Assembly: GCA_017559855.1 (NCBI GenBank) | Contig: JAFYQP010000002.1 | Location: 1 to 52,600, forward strand | Source of the DNA: Clostridia bacterium | GTDB taxonomy: Bacteria > Bacillota > Clostridia > Oscillospirales > JAAYXM01 | DNA length: 52,600 bases | Direction: 5' to 3' | Shown: positions 31,240-40,787 of the stretch, one piece after another | How positions within the stretch are numbered: position 1 is the stretch's first letter | Layout: each line of letters starts with the position of its first letter | Translations under genes and position numbers: made by a program | The notes under the pieces: generated by a model | The model's database searches: none | Seen by the model: only the letters and a program-made list of their open reading frames with translations | Told to the model about the DNA's origin: nothing

Positions 31240-33847
31240 ACCAATTTTCTCCGATTGCCGCCTCTGCAATAAGCGGTACCGAAAGTGCATATGCACTCTC
31301 CATCTCCTTTGTGAGAATCTCCGCAACACGCTCCGCTTCATCTTTTGGTGCTTCAACTATAAGTTCGTCGTGCACTTGAAGCACAAGGCGGGCTTTAAGC
31401 CCCTCATCACGAAGTCGCTTTGAAACCGCAATCATTGCTATTTTAATTATATCTGCCGCACTGCCCTGAATGGGAGCATTGAGTGCCACACGCTCACCGA
31501 ATGAACGAAGATTAAAATTCTTTGCATTTATCTCCGGAATATCACGTCTGCGATTTAAAAGTGTGGTAACGTACCCGTCACGGTGTGCTCGTTCCACAAT
31601 ATCTTTCATATAGGCATTAACGCCGGAATAATTTGCAAGGTAGTTTTCAATATATCGCTTTGCCTCATATCGGGATACTCCGATATCCTCTGCGAGAGAG
31701 AATTCACTTATTCCGTAGACAATACCGAAGTTTACCGCCTTTGCCGCACGACGCATATCTTGAGTTACGTCATCGGGTGAAACGCCGAACACCTGAGATG
31801 CTGTGATTGTATGGATATCCGCATTGTCGATAAATGCTTTTTTCATAACCTCGTCATCGGATATGTGTGCTAAAATTCTAAGTTCTATCTGCGAGTAGTC
31901 CGCATCAACAAAAACCCAGCCGTCCCTCGGCACAAACATTCGTCTTACCTCACCACCGAGTTCCGTTCTTACCGGAATGTTCTGCAAATTCGGCTCGGTT
32001 GAACTGATTCTTCCCGTAGCGGTTACCATTTGATTAAATGATGAGTGTATTCTTCCGTCACGGGGTGAAATTACCTTTGCAAGGCCGTCACAGTAGGTGG
32101 ATTTTAACTTTGTATATTGTCTGTACTCAAGAATAGGTGCGATAATCTCGTACTTATCCTTTAATTTAGCAAGTACGTCCGCATTGGTAGAGTATCCGTT
32201 TTTTGTCTTTTTAACAGGCGGAATGCCCATTTTTTCAAAGAGCACCTCACCTAACTGCTTGGGTGATTGGATATTAAATTCCATCCCCGCAAGGGTGAAA
32301 ATCTCATTTTCAAGTTCCTTTATTCGTGTTGAGAGTCTTGCACCAAAGTCCAATAATTCCTCGCGGGACGCTGCCATTCCAACGTGCTGCATATCTGCAA
32401 GAACCGTAGCAAGAGGCAACTCGATTTCATAATAGAGTTTGTCCATTTTAAGGTCCGCGATTTTGTCACGCATTATGGAACAGACACACGACAACCCATA
32501 GGCAATTTCATAAAGTGCCGTTGCACCCGTGTCTCCACCGATAAGCGGCGAGAATGCCTCTTCTTGAGAGAGCACTTCAGGCTGCGCCTTAAGTGACGGT
32601 GCATATTCCTCGCAAACCTCACGGATTTCAAAAGATTTTGAAGTGGGCGATATTACATACGCACCGAGGGCCACGTCAAACACGAACCCTTCAGCGTCTA
32701 TTCCCATTTCAAGCAGTTTTACACGGAGAGTTTTTACATCGTGTGCAATTTTAGAAACCTTGTTTGAAAAAAGGTGTTTGATAAACGAGGAATACTCATC
32801 CTCCCCGTAACTTGCGGAAAGAACGGCAAAAGGTTTCCTATCCACACAGATACCAACACCCTCAAGGTTTTCGCTTATACAGACCGCACATTCACGACCT
32901 TCAAGAGTTTTTTCCAAAGTGGAAAGGGTGTCCGTATAAATTTCGCCCTCAATCGGCTCTTCCGCTACTTGTTCTTTTTCAAGGTTTAATCTTGCGATTA
33001 ATTTGCTAAATTCAAGTTCAGTAAAAAGAGTGTAAAGTTCAGGAACATTATACTCTTTTATTCTGTACTCCTCTAAATTTACGTCAATAGGTACTTCCTG
33101 ATTTATGGTTGCAAGATATTTTGAAAGGTAGGCATCCTCTTTTCCGTCACGGAGTTTTGCCTTTACCGAGTCACGAATATCAAGGGATTCCAAATTTTCA
33201 TAAATTTCATCAATTGTGCCGAATTTTGCAATAAGGTCTATTGCGGTCTTCTCGCCGATTCCGCGGACACCGGGGATATTATCAGACGCATCGCCCATAA
33301 GTGCCTTTAAATCTATCATCATCTCAGGCGGAAGCGTGTATTTTTCCACAACCCCTGCACTGTCATAACGCACCGTTTCGGTTTTTCCCATACGGCTTGT
33401 TACAAGGAGGACGTTTGTGCCCTCGTTTGCGATAAGTTGGAAACTGTCCCGATCACCCGTTACTATATCACAAGTGCTTCCCGCCTCACGGCAGGTACGG
33501 CTTATTGTTCCGATAATATCGTCTGCTTCATAGCCTTCACACTCAAGCCTTGTTATGTTCATAGCATCGAGAACACGCTTTAAATACGGCAACTGCTCTG
33601 CAAGTTCTTCAGGCATTCCCTTACGTTGTGCCTTGTAACCGTCATATTCCTTATGGCGGAAGGTAGGAGATCGCATATCAAAGGCAATGCACACACCGTC
33701 CGGTTTTTCATCCTCAAGTAATTTAAGGTATATGGTAAGGAAACCGTATATGGCATTTGTATTAAGTCCCGCACTGTTGGTAAGAGGACGGACACCGTAG
33801 AATGCACGGTTTACCATACTGTTTCCGTCAATGACCATTATTTTCAT
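31223..33847 (-). CDS. polA: DNA polymerase I
   Basis: An 874-residue repair and Okazaki-fragment polymerase. The N-terminal 5'-nuclease (about 1-285) has MVIDGNSMVNRAFYG, YEADDIIGTISR and DASDNIPGVRGIGEKTA. The 3'-5' exonuclease domain is present in size but lacks the usual FDLET aspartate and glutamate; CISENL stands there, so proofreading is probably lost, as in Bacillus. The polymerase motifs are intact: DADYSQIELRILAHIS, RRAAKAVNFGIVYGIS and VHDELIVEAP. The ATG at 33847 follows AGGAAG; an in-frame ATG at 33880 does not. It is preceded by a hairpin separating it from cysS. Confidence 0.96.
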   Translation of the reverse strand: MKIMVIDGNSMVNRAFYGVRPLTNSAGLNTNAIYGFLTIYLKLLEDEKPDGVCIAFDMRSPTFRHKEYDGYKAQRKGMPEELAEQLPYLKRVLDAMNITRLECEGYEADDIIGTISRTCREAGSTCDIVTGDRDSFQLIANEGTNVLLVTSRMGKTETVRYDSAGVVEKYTLPPEMMIDLKALMGDASDNIPGVRGIGEKTAIDLIAKFGTIDEIYENLESLDIRDSVKAKLRDGKEDAYLSKYLATINQEVPIDVNLEEYRIKEYNVPELYTLFTELEFSKLIARLNLEKEQVAEEPIEGEIYTDTLSTLEKTLEGRECAVCISENLEGVGICVDRKPFAVLSASYGEDEYSSFIKHLFSNKVSKIAHDVKTLRVKLLEMGIDAEGFVFDVALGAYVISPTSKSFEIREVCEEYAPSLKAQPEVLSQEEAFSPLIGGDTGATALYEIAYGLSCVCSIMRDKIADLKMDKLYYEIELPLATVLADMQHVGMAASREELLDFGARLSTRIKELENEIFTLAGMEFNIQSPKQLGEVLFEKMGIPPVKKTKNGYSTNADVLAKLKDKYEIIAPILEYRQYTKLKSTYCDGLAKVISPRDGRIHSSFNQMVTATGRISSTEPNLQNIPVRTELGGEVRRMFVPRDGWVFVDADYSQIELRILAHISDDEVMKKAFIDNADIHTITASQVFGVSPDDVTQDMRRAAKAVNFGIVYGISEFSLAEDIGVSRYEAKRYIENYLANYSGVNAYMKDIVERAHRDGYVTTLLNRRRDIPEINAKNFNLRSFGERVALNAPIQGSAADIIKIAMIAVSKRLRDEGLKARLVLQVHDELIVEAPKDEAERVAEILTKEMESAYALSVPLIAEAAIGENWYDAKK

Positions 33848-33868
33848 ATTCGTACACTTCCTATTAGT

Positions 33869-33893
33869 AAAGAGAGGCATAACGCCTCTCTTT
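33869..33893 (-). terminator. Hairpin between cysS and polA
   Basis: AAAGAGAGGC at 33869-33878 pairs with GCCTCTCTTT at 33884-33893, loop ATAAC. Read leftward the T run is only three bases, so it is either a partial terminator or a processing site between the operon ending in cysS and polA-rimI-tsaD. Confidence 0.65.
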
Positions 33894-33905
33894 TAAACTA
33901 TTGCT

Positions 33906-35306
33906 TTACGCCTTACGCCACTTGACGCCCTGGGGGGTATCCTCAAGAACGATGCCACGCTCTTTAAGTTCGTCACGGATACGGTCTGCCTCTGCAAAGT
34001 CGCGGTTCTTTCTTGCAGCCTGACGCTTCTCAATAAGTGCCTCGATTTCGGCATCCAAATCCGCCTCATCATCACTCTGTAAAAGTCCCAATACGTCACA
34101 GAGTTCCATAATTTTAGCAAGACAAGCCTTTGCAAACTCGGCACTGGGAGTGCCCTCTGCAACCGAGGAGTTAACATCACGCACAAGTTCGAAAATTACA
34201 GCGATACCATCTGCGGTATTAAGGTCGTCATCCATTGCGGTAATGAATTTTTCACGATAGGTTGCAAAGGAGGCAATCTTTTCACTCTCTTCCGGAGTGA
34301 GGCCGCCTTCGGCACCGTTTTTACTTAAGAATTCAAGGTTATCCTTTGCGGTATGGAGACGTAAAAGTGCCGCCTGTGCCTGTTCTAAGGATTCTTGTGA
34401 ATAGTTAATCGGGCTTCTGTAATGTGCAGAGAGCATAAAGAAACGGATAGGCTCATAGCCGTATGCACCCGCCGCATCTCTTACGGTGAAGAAGTTGCCC
34501 AAAGATTTTGACATCTTGCGATTGTCAATATTCAAAAATGCATTGTGCATCCAATAATTTGCAAAAGGAGCATCATTTGCCGCCTCAGACTGTGCAATTT
34601 CATTCTCGTGGTGAGGGAAGGTAAGGTCTACACCGCCACTGTGAATGTCGATGGTCTTGCCCAGATAACGGTTTGCCATCGCACTACACTCAATATGCCA
34701 ACCGGGACGGCCTTTACCCCAGGGGGAGTCCCAGGACGGCTCTCCGGGTTTTGCCGCTTTCCAAAGAGCAAAGTCAATGGGATCTTCCTTACGCTCGTCT
34801 ACACCGATTCGAGCACCGGACTCAAGATCTTCAAGGGGCTGACCGGAGAGTTTTCCGTAACCCTTAAACTTCTTTGCACGGTAGTACACGTCGCCGTCAA
34901 CCTCGTAAGCATAGCCTTTTTCAACAAGAGTGCTTACGATCTCGATGATTGCGTCGATATTTTCGGTTGCCTTGGGATGAATGGTAGCCGCACGGATACC
35001 CAAGCCCTGTGCATCGGTGAAATATTCCTTAATATAGCGATTTGCAATTTCCTCGAAGGAAACGCCCTCTTCATTTGCACGGTTTATTACCTTATCGTCA
35101 ATGTCGGTGAAGTTCTGAACGAATTTTACCGTATAGCCGGTAAATTCAAAGTAGCGTCTGAGCACGTCGAAAACGATAAATGGACGTGCGTTTCCTATAT
35201 GGAAGAAGTTATATACAGTAGGACCGCAGGAATAAATTTTTACCTCACCGGGGGTGATAGGTTTGAATTCTTCCTTTTTGCGTGTCATTGAGTTAAATAT
35301 TTTCAT
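33906..35306 (-). CDS. cysS: Cysteinyl-tRNA synthetase
   Basis: A 466-residue class I synthetase charging tRNA-Cys. The zinc and active-site segment is [18 protein letters not shown] (Cys27 and the HIGN motif), with [15 protein letters not shown] and the zinc ligands in [24 protein letters not shown] carries the KMSKS loop. The C-terminal DALR and anticodon domains follow. No T-box leader is possible because its ATG overlaps the pgsA stop by one base (TAATG); AGGAGGG lies within pgsA. Confidence 0.97.
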   Translation of the reverse strand: MKIFNSMTRKKEEFKPITPGEVKIYSCGPTVYNFFHIGNARPFIVFDVLRRYFEFTGYTVKFVQNFTDIDDKVINRANEEGVSFEEIANRYIKEYFTDAQGLGIRAATIHPKATENIDAIIEIVSTLVEKGYAYEVDGDVYYRAKKFKGYGKLSGQPLEDLESGARIGVDERKEDPIDFALWKAAKPGEPSWDSPWGKGRPGWHIECSAMANRYLGKTIDIHSGGVDLTFPHHENEIAQSEAANDAPFANYWMHNAFLNIDNRKMSKSLGNFFTVRDAAGAYGYEPIRFFMLSAHYRSPINYSQESLEQAQAALLRLHTAKDNLEFLSKNGAEGGLTPEESEKIASFATYREKFITAMDDDLNTADGIAVIFELVRDVNSSVAEGTPSAEFAKACLAKIMELCDVLGLLQSDDEADLDAEIEALIEKRQAARKNRDFAEADRIRDELKERGIVLEDTPQGVKWRKA

Positions 35307-35863
35307 TACTTTTTTCCCTCCTGGCTTATTATTTTTCCGAAGTTTTTAAAATATTCTATACCTGATAAAACGGTAACCGCTACCATCGTCCATACAAGTA
35401 TGTCGGTGAGTACGATACCGAAAAGTGTCTTTTCTGTAATCGCAATCGGCATAAACAGCAAAATTGCGATAACAACAATCTGTACCACGGTTTTGATTTT
35501 ACCGGAAAGTCGTGCCGCAATTACCTGTCCTGCGTCAATTGCCACAATGCGAAGTGAGGTTACAATAAACTCACGTGCGATAATAATTGTAGCTGCAACC
35601 GCAGATATTACGCCGTTCTGTACGAAAATAAGAATGGCGGCGGTAACGAGAAGTTTATCCGCGAGGGGATCTAAAAACTTACCCAAAGTTGTTACCTGAT
35701 TATACTTTCTCGCAATATATCCGTCCACACCGTCGGTAGCACTTGCCACGATGAAGATTACAAGGGCAACTATATTCCAAGAAAGACCACCTGTAAGGGC
35801 GGCGAACATAAACACGGGGATAAGGGCAATTCTCACAATTGTAATAATATTTGCAGTTGTCAT
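35306..35863 (-). CDS. pgsA: CDP-diacylglycerol-glycerol-3-phosphate 3-phosphatidyltransferase
   Basis: A 185-residue membrane enzyme making phosphatidylglycerol phosphate, the committed step to phosphatidylglycerol and cardiolipin. The CDP-alcohol phosphotransferase signature is complete in [15 protein letters not shown] then [13 protein letters not shown]. About five spans are expected. It lies between rimO (15 bases) and cysS (one-base overlap), a position beside recA-linked genes seen widely in Firmicutes. Confidence 0.96.
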   Translation of the reverse strand: MTTANIITIVRIALIPVFMFAALTGGLSWNIVALVIFIVASATDGVDGYIARKYNQVTTLGKFLDPLADKLLVTAAILIFVQNGVISAVAATIIIAREFIVTSLRIVAIDAGQVIAARLSGKIKTVVQIVVIAILLFMPIAITEKTLFGIVLTDILVWTMVAVTVLSGIEYFKNFGKIISQEGKK

Positions 35864-35878
35864 TACAAATTACCTCAC

Positions 35879-37204
35879 TTAAACTATTTTTCCTACTAAA
35901 TCACCGTCTAAAACCTCGGTGAGTTCAACGTCGTAAATCTCACCGATGGGTGTATCCTTCGGTGCATCAAAAAAGATTTTTCCGTCTATATCGGGTGAAT
36001 CGGCATAACTTCTGCCGTAGAAGCACTCTGCAAATTGGTCGAATCCCTCACAAAGTACCTTTTCTACCCTGCCGATTTTACTCTCGTTCCACTCGTTCAT
36101 AATTCGGTCCGTGAGTGAACAGATAAGTTCAACGCGTCGCTCTTTAACACTCTCCTCGACCTGATCGGGCATACTGTATGCCGGCGTGCCCTCCTGAGGA
36201 GAAAACGCAAATGCACCCGCACGTTCTATCTTATGCTTTGCGATAAAATCACATAACTCTTCAAATTCTTCATCGGTCTCACCGGGAAGTCCCACGATAA
36301 GACTTGTTCGCAGAACAAGGTTCGGGATTCTGTTTCTGAGTTTAGTAAACAATTCGTCTAAATATTTACTGCCTCCCCGCCTGTTCATTGCGGTAAGAAT
36401 TCTGTCGTTTACGTGTTGAATGGGAATGTCTAAATACTTTACAATCTTTTCTTCATGTGCCACGGTTTCGATTAATTTATCGTCAATTTCATCGGGGTAT
36501 AAATAGTGGAGTCTTATCCATGAGATACCCTCGATTTTACAAAGGTTTTCCAACAGTTCGGATATCTTACGCTCACCGTATAAATCAATACCGTAGCGGG
36601 TTGTGTCCTGTGCAACAACTATTAGTTCTCGCACACCGCTCATTGCAAGGCCCTCCGCCTCACTTATGATATCCTCCATCTTTCTGCTTCTGAATTTGCC
36701 TCGGAGGGACGGAATGACACAGTATGAACACTTGTTGTCGCAACCTTCAGCGATTTTGATATACGCCATATGTACCGGGGTTGTGAGGATTCTGCCCTCT
36801 TCACGGATGGGTGCGTCGATATCACCGAAAAGGGAGACGGTCGCACCCTCGAAAACACGCTTTAGGGCAGACACGATATCAAAAAAACTTCCGCAACCCA
36901 CAAGTGCGTCTATCTCCGGAAAGGTGGTCAAAAGTTCATCTCCCACACGTTGAGGGAGACAACCGGCAACAATAATCTTGCCGAGTTTTCCTTCCGCCTT
37001 AAGAAGTCCCGCTTCACGGATATTCTCATACGCCTCTTCCCTCGCCGACTCAATAAAACCGCAGGTGTTTATAACAACCGCATCGGCATTTTCAAGTTCA
37101 CCGGTAAGTTCAAAGCCTGCATCGTCAATAAGGGCGAGCATCTGCTCACTATCCACCAGATTTTTTGCACAACCAAGTGATATAATTCCAACCTTTTTCG
37201 CCAT
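35879..37204 (-). CDS. rimO: Ribosomal protein S12 methylthiotransferase
   Basis: A 441-residue radical-SAM enzyme that methylthiolates an Asp of S12. The N-terminal UPF0004 domain begins VGIISLGCAKNLVDSEQML, with the cluster cysteines in INTCGF and AGCLPQR. The radical-SAM triad is in EGCDNKCSYCVIPSLRG; a TRAM domain ends the chain. SLGCAKNLVDSE separates RimO from the tRNA enzyme MiaB. Its ATG overlaps the recX stop by one base. Confidence 0.96.
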   Translation of the reverse strand: MAKKVGIISLGCAKNLVDSEQMLALIDDAGFELTGELENADAVVINTCGFIESAREEAYENIREAGLLKAEGKLGKIIVAGCLPQRVGDELLTTFPEIDALVGCGSFFDIVSALKRVFEGATVSLFGDIDAPIREEGRILTTPVHMAYIKIAEGCDNKCSYCVIPSLRGKFRSRKMEDIISEAEGLAMSGVRELIVVAQDTTRYGIDLYGERKISELLENLCKIEGISWIRLHYLYPDEIDDKLIETVAHEEKIVKYLDIPIQHVNDRILTAMNRRGGSKYLDELFTKLRNRIPNLVLRTSLIVGLPGETDEEFEELCDFIAKHKIERAGAFAFSPQEGTPAYSMPDQVEESVKERRVELICSLTDRIMNEWNESKIGRVEKVLCEGFDQFAECFYGRSYADSPDIDGKIFFDAPKDTPIGEIYDVELTEVLDGDLVGKIV

Positions 37205-37821
37205 TAGAAACCGTTTCCTCCATTTTCTGTACGGTTAAACGCCCTTTTAATCTCGTCGTAGGAATGGCCACGACGCAAAAGTGCATTTGTAATTCTTGCT
37301 TTCAGTTTATCGTCAAGTTCGGCTCCTCGGATCTTCTTCAATATGTATTCGGTAATTTCCTCGTTCATATCGCAATCGTCAAGAACCGTGTCCGCAACTT
37401 CACGGGTAATGCCTCGCTTCCGCATCTCCTCTAAAATTCTGCGGTTGCCAAACCCTCTGGTACGATAATGTGCCACAAGGGTTTTTGCATATGCGGTGTC
37501 GTCCATAATACCCAGCCCACAAAGCCAATCAAGTGCGGCTTGGGCCGAGATTTCATCGATACCTTTGTCTCGCAGTTTTTTAAGAAGAGTTGCACAGGAC
37601 ATACTGCTTCTTCCTATAATCCGTGCCGCACACGCCTTTGCCGCACTTTCACGGGAGGAGTCGCTTAACTCCTGCATAAGGGTTGCGTCAACCTCGTCAC
37701 CCGCTTTAAGATTTAATTCCCGTGCACGTTCGACGGAAACCGTTATGTACGACTTGTCTTCAAAATAGACGATGACACGGGATAAGTCGTTTTTATATGC
37801 GTCTACCTTACGGATAAGCAC
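37204..37821 (-). CDS. recX: RecA regulatory protein RecX
   Basis: A 205-residue helical protein that caps or modulates RecA filaments. Three-helix repeats are visible: SCATLLKKLRDKGIDEISAQ, YRTRGFGNRRILEEMRKRGI and YDEIKRAFN near the end. The N-terminal 55 residues (VDAYKNDLSRVIVYFEDKSY) are the beta extension common in Firmicute RecX. It lies four bases after recA and is co-transcribed. Confidence 0.92.
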   Translation of the reverse strand: MLIRKVDAYKNDLSRVIVYFEDKSYITVSVERARELNLKAGDEVDATLMQELSDSSRESAAKACAARIIGRSSMSCATLLKKLRDKGIDEISAQAALDWLCGLGIMDDTAYAKTLVAHYRTRGFGNRRILEEMRKRGITREVADTVLDDCDMNEEITEYILKKIRGAELDDKLKARITNALLRRGHSYDEIKRAFNRTENGGNGF

Positions 37822-37825
37822 AAGA

Positions 37826-38965
37826 TTATCCCTCGAAATCGTCAGCGTCTACCTTAATCGCCTTTTTAGCGGTTTTAATAGGTGCTTTTTCCTCGATTAC
37901 AGGTGCTTCTTCAACTTTTTTCTCCTCTAAAGGTGCACGGCCTGCCGCACGAGCAGCCGCAAGCATCTGACCGGTAAGGAGTTTATGTGCGTTTGCACGG
38001 ATGTCTTTTTCAAGTTGCTCTGCAATATCGGGGTTTTCCGCAAGGAATCTCTTTGCATTGTCTCTGCCCTGACCGATACGCATATCGCCCATGCTAATCC
38101 ATGCACCGGACTTTTGTAAAAGGTCAAGTTTGATACCAACATCGACGATTTCTCCAAGTTTAGAGATACCTTCACCGTACATAATGTCAAACTCTGCCTC
38201 ACGGAAGGGAGGTGCAAGTTTGTTCTTAACAACCTTTGCACGAGTACGGTTACCAATCATTTCGCCGCCGTTTTTAAGAGTTTCGGTACGACGTACGTCG
38301 ATACGTACGCTGGAGTGATACTTAAGTGCACGGCCACCGGGGGTTACTTCGGGGTTACCGTACATAACGCCAACCTTCTCACGAAGTTGGTTGATGAAGA
38401 TTGCCGCACAGTTGCCCTTGCTGATTGCACCGGAGAGTTTACGCATTGCCTGAGACATAAGACGAGCCTGAAGTCCTACGAAGGAATCGCCCATCTCGCC
38501 CTCAATTTCCATACGGGGTGCAAGTGCCGCAACAGAGTCGACAACGATAATGTCAATCGCACCGCTGCGAACAAGTGCTTCTGCAATTTCAAGTGCCTGT
38601 TCACCGGTATCCGGCTGAGAAACTAAAAGATTGTCAATATCAACGCCAAGTGCTCTTGCATAAACCGGATCAAGTGCATGTTCAACGTCGATAAATGCCG
38701 CCTCACCGCCCATTTTCTGTGCCTCTGCGATAACGTGGAGAGAAAGGGTGGTTTTACCGGAAGATTCCGGTCCGTAAATCTCAATGATTCGGCCGCGGGG
38801 AATACCGCCGATACCAAGTGCCATATCAAGTGTAAGTGAGCCTGTGGGAATTGCATCAACGTTCATTGCCACATTCTCGCCAAGACGCATAATGGAGCCT
38901 TTACCGTACTGTTTTTCGATTTGCTCCATTGCGGTTTCCAATGCTTTTTTCTTATCAGTTGCCAT
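37826..38965 (-). CDS. recA: Recombinase RecA
   Basis: A 379-residue ATP-dependent strand-exchange protein and SOS co-protease. Walker A is [10 protein letters not shown] (about 66-75), Walker B VDSVAAL, L1 and L2 follow ([38 protein letters not shown]). The C-terminal tail is long and rich in Glu and Lys. It lies three bases after prmC, so it has no promoter of its own at that point; any SOS control must act at an upstream promoter inside the operon or at its head. I did not see a Cheo-type LexA box in the short gap. Confidence 0.98.
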   Translation of the reverse strand: MATDKKKALETAMEQIEKQYGKGSIMRLGENVAMNVDAIPTGSLTLDMALGIGGIPRGRIIEIYGPESSGKTTLSLHVIAEAQKMGGEAAFIDVEHALDPVYARALGVDIDNLLVSQPDTGEQALEIAEALVRSGAIDIIVVDSVAALAPRMEIEGEMGDSFVGLQARLMSQAMRKLSGAISKGNCAAIFINQLREKVGVMYGNPEVTPGGRALKYHSSVRIDVRRTETLKNGGEMIGNRTRAKVVKNKLAPPFREAEFDIMYGEGISKLGEIVDVGIKLDLLQKSGAWISMGDMRIGQGRDNAKRFLAENPDIAEQLEKDIRANAHKLLTGQMLAAARAAGRAPLEEKKVEEAPVIEEKAPIKTAKKAIKVDADDFEG

Positions 38966-38968
38966 AAT

Positions 38969-39844
38969 CTATTCTACCTCAACTTTCTTAAAGCCGGACA
39001 CTACACGGGGAATACCCTGAGTATCCTCAACTATTTTTATCTTCTCAATTCCTGCATCCTTCATAAGACGGGCAACGTCTCTGGCCTGGAGATATCCCAC
39101 CTCAAATGCGATATATCCGCCTGATTTTAAAAGTTTTAACCAACCGCTTAAAATCGCACGGTAGAAGTCAAGACCGTCCTCACCGCCGCAAAGTGCACCT
39201 CTCGGCTCATACTCACGAACGGAGGCGTCAAGTTCCAGCATTTCCGCCTCGGTGATATACGGCGGATTTGATACTAAAACGTCAAACTTTCCGATTCTCT
39301 CGTCTGCCGTATCGAGCATATCGCCGGGAACGCAGAAAAGGCGGTTTAACATACTGTATCTCTTTACGTTGTCCTTTGCAATATCCACCGCACCGGGAGA
39401 CACGTCCATAAGCACACCTCGTGCATTGGGAAAAAGATGTGCAAGTGCGATACCGATACAACCGCTTCCGCAACCGAGATCAAGGAACCTGAACTCATTT
39501 TCTCCAAAGGTACTCTTAAGTACCGCCGCCGACCAATCCACCAAAACCTCGGTATCGTTTCTCGGAATAAGTACCGACGGTGATATGGAAAGGGTAAGTC
39601 CGTAGAAATCCCACTCACCTAAAATATAAGCAAGGGGCTCACCCTCGATTCGTCGCTCTACCATACGCTCTGCCTTCTGCTCAATTGCAGCGGGAGCCGC
39701 AAGTTGACGGTCACGGAGAAAAACCTCCGCCCTCTTATTTGCAGCCGAGCATACCAAATCTCTTGCCTCAAAATCTGCATTTTCAATGCCTGCCGCTTTC
39801 ATTCTGCGACGGGCATCTAAATAAATATCCCCATATGTTGCCAT
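38969..39844 (-). CDS. prmC: Peptide chain release factor N5-glutamine methyltransferase
   Basis: A 291-residue SAM enzyme that methylates the GGQ Gln of release factors. The substrate-binding NPPYI motif (VSNPPYITEAEML) and the SAM motif FLDLGCGSGCIGIALAH are intact, and PLAYILGEWDFYGL is the typical N-terminal linker. prfA, often adjacent, is absent here; yqhQ is upstream, as in many Clostridia. Confidence 0.96.
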   Translation of the reverse strand: MATYGDIYLDARRRMKAAGIENADFEARDLVCSAANKRAEVFLRDRQLAAPAAIEQKAERMVERRIEGEPLAYILGEWDFYGLTLSISPSVLIPRNDTEVLVDWSAAVLKSTFGENEFRFLDLGCGSGCIGIALAHLFPNARGVLMDVSPGAVDIAKDNVKRYSMLNRLFCVPGDMLDTADERIGKFDVLVSNPPYITEAEMLELDASVREYEPRGALCGGEDGLDFYRAILSGWLKLLKSGGYIAFEVGYLQARDVARLMKDAGIEKIKIVEDTQGIPRVVSGFKKVEVE

Positions 39845-39857
39845 ATTTTCACCTCAT

Positions 39858-40784
39858 TTACCATTTATCTTCGTTATTCTCTGGAATTACCGGCTTTAAT
39901 GCTTCAATCGCAATTTCTATCATCGAGTCGTCCGGCTCAAACGTTGTAAAGCCCTGGAACCAGACGCCCGGTGCACGGAGAAAGCGAGTGAACCAATTAT
40001 CGTAACGACCGATAAGGCGATTTGCTTCGTAACTAAGTGATATTACAACCGGTAGCAGTAAAAGTCTGAGTGCAATTCGCATAAGCGGATTTGACCATTG
40101 CACTACAGAGAAAACAAGAATACTTATTATCATTACGCTAAAGAGAAAACTTGTACCGCATCGGGGATGCTCTTTGGAAAATTTTCTTACGTTTTCAACG
40201 GTTAATTCTTCTCCCGCTTCGTAACAGAAAATCGTCTTATGCTCTGCACCGTGGTAGGAGAACGTACGCCGTATATCCTTCATGTGGGATACGGAGAGCA
40301 TAAACAGAAGGAAGGTTAAAATTCTTATCGCACCCTCTGCAAGATTTCTTAAAATCCCGTTTCCGATATACTCGTCAAATATTCCCGCAAGAAGCGTTGG
40401 CAGGAAAATAAAAAGTACGATGGGAAGTATGACACCGATTACCGTGGAAATTGTCATAAGAACTTTTTGCACCTTTTCCCAGCCGAATTTTTTATCAAGC
40501 CACTTGTCAAACTTTGACTCCTCTACTTCCTCCTCTTCGATGAATTCCGCAGAGTACATAAGTGCCGACGTTCCTCGCTTCATAGATTCATAAAGGGCGA
40601 AAACGCCTCTTATAAACGGAAGTGAGCATATCTTCCACTTATCCTTAATGGATTTTACATCTTCAACTTTAAGTTCAATTTCGCCGTTTGGTTTTCTTAT
40701 TGCTATTGCACTTTTTTTCGGGCCAAGCATCATAATACCTTCAAGGAGTGCCTGACCTCCGATTGTTGTTTTTCTGCAACTCAT
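39858..40784 (-). CDS. yqhQ: DUF1385 membrane protein YqhQ
   Basis: A 308-residue protein with the DUF1385 start TIGGQALLEGIMMLGPKKSA, a central membrane part with about four spans, and HGAEHKTIFCYEAGEELTVE with a pair of His and Glu resembling a metal site. RCGTSFLFSVMI and SYEANRLIGRYDNWFTRFLR complete the family pattern. Function is unknown; it is linked to prmC across Clostridia. It lies three bases after the kinase gene. Confidence 0.93.
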   Translation of the reverse strand: MSCRKTTIGGQALLEGIMMLGPKKSAIAIRKPNGEIELKVEDVKSIKDKWKICSLPFIRGVFALYESMKRGTSALMYSAEFIEEEEVEESKFDKWLDKKFGWEKVQKVLMTISTVIGVILPIVLFIFLPTLLAGIFDEYIGNGILRNLAEGAIRILTFLLFMLSVSHMKDIRRTFSYHGAEHKTIFCYEAGEELTVENVRKFSKEHPRCGTSFLFSVMIISILVFSVVQWSNPLMRIALRLLLLPVVISLSYEANRLIGRYDNWFTRFLRAPGVWFQGFTTFEPDDSMIEIAIEALKPVIPENNEDKW

Positions 40785-40787
40785 TTT

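Noticed and set aside
30793-31356. Longer N-terminus for RimI (39 extra residues)
   Set aside because: The extra part lies wholly inside polA, is Arg/His-rich as antiphase frames often are, and lacks a ribosome site, whereas GGAG precedes the ATG at 31239.
34545-35291. 248-codon open frame on the plus strand inside cysS
   Set aside because: It is a mirror frame of cysS, which has all class I synthetase motifs; no promoter or ribosome site precedes it.
35306-35330. T-box leader before cysS
   Set aside because: cysS overlaps pgsA by one base, so there is no room for a T-box.
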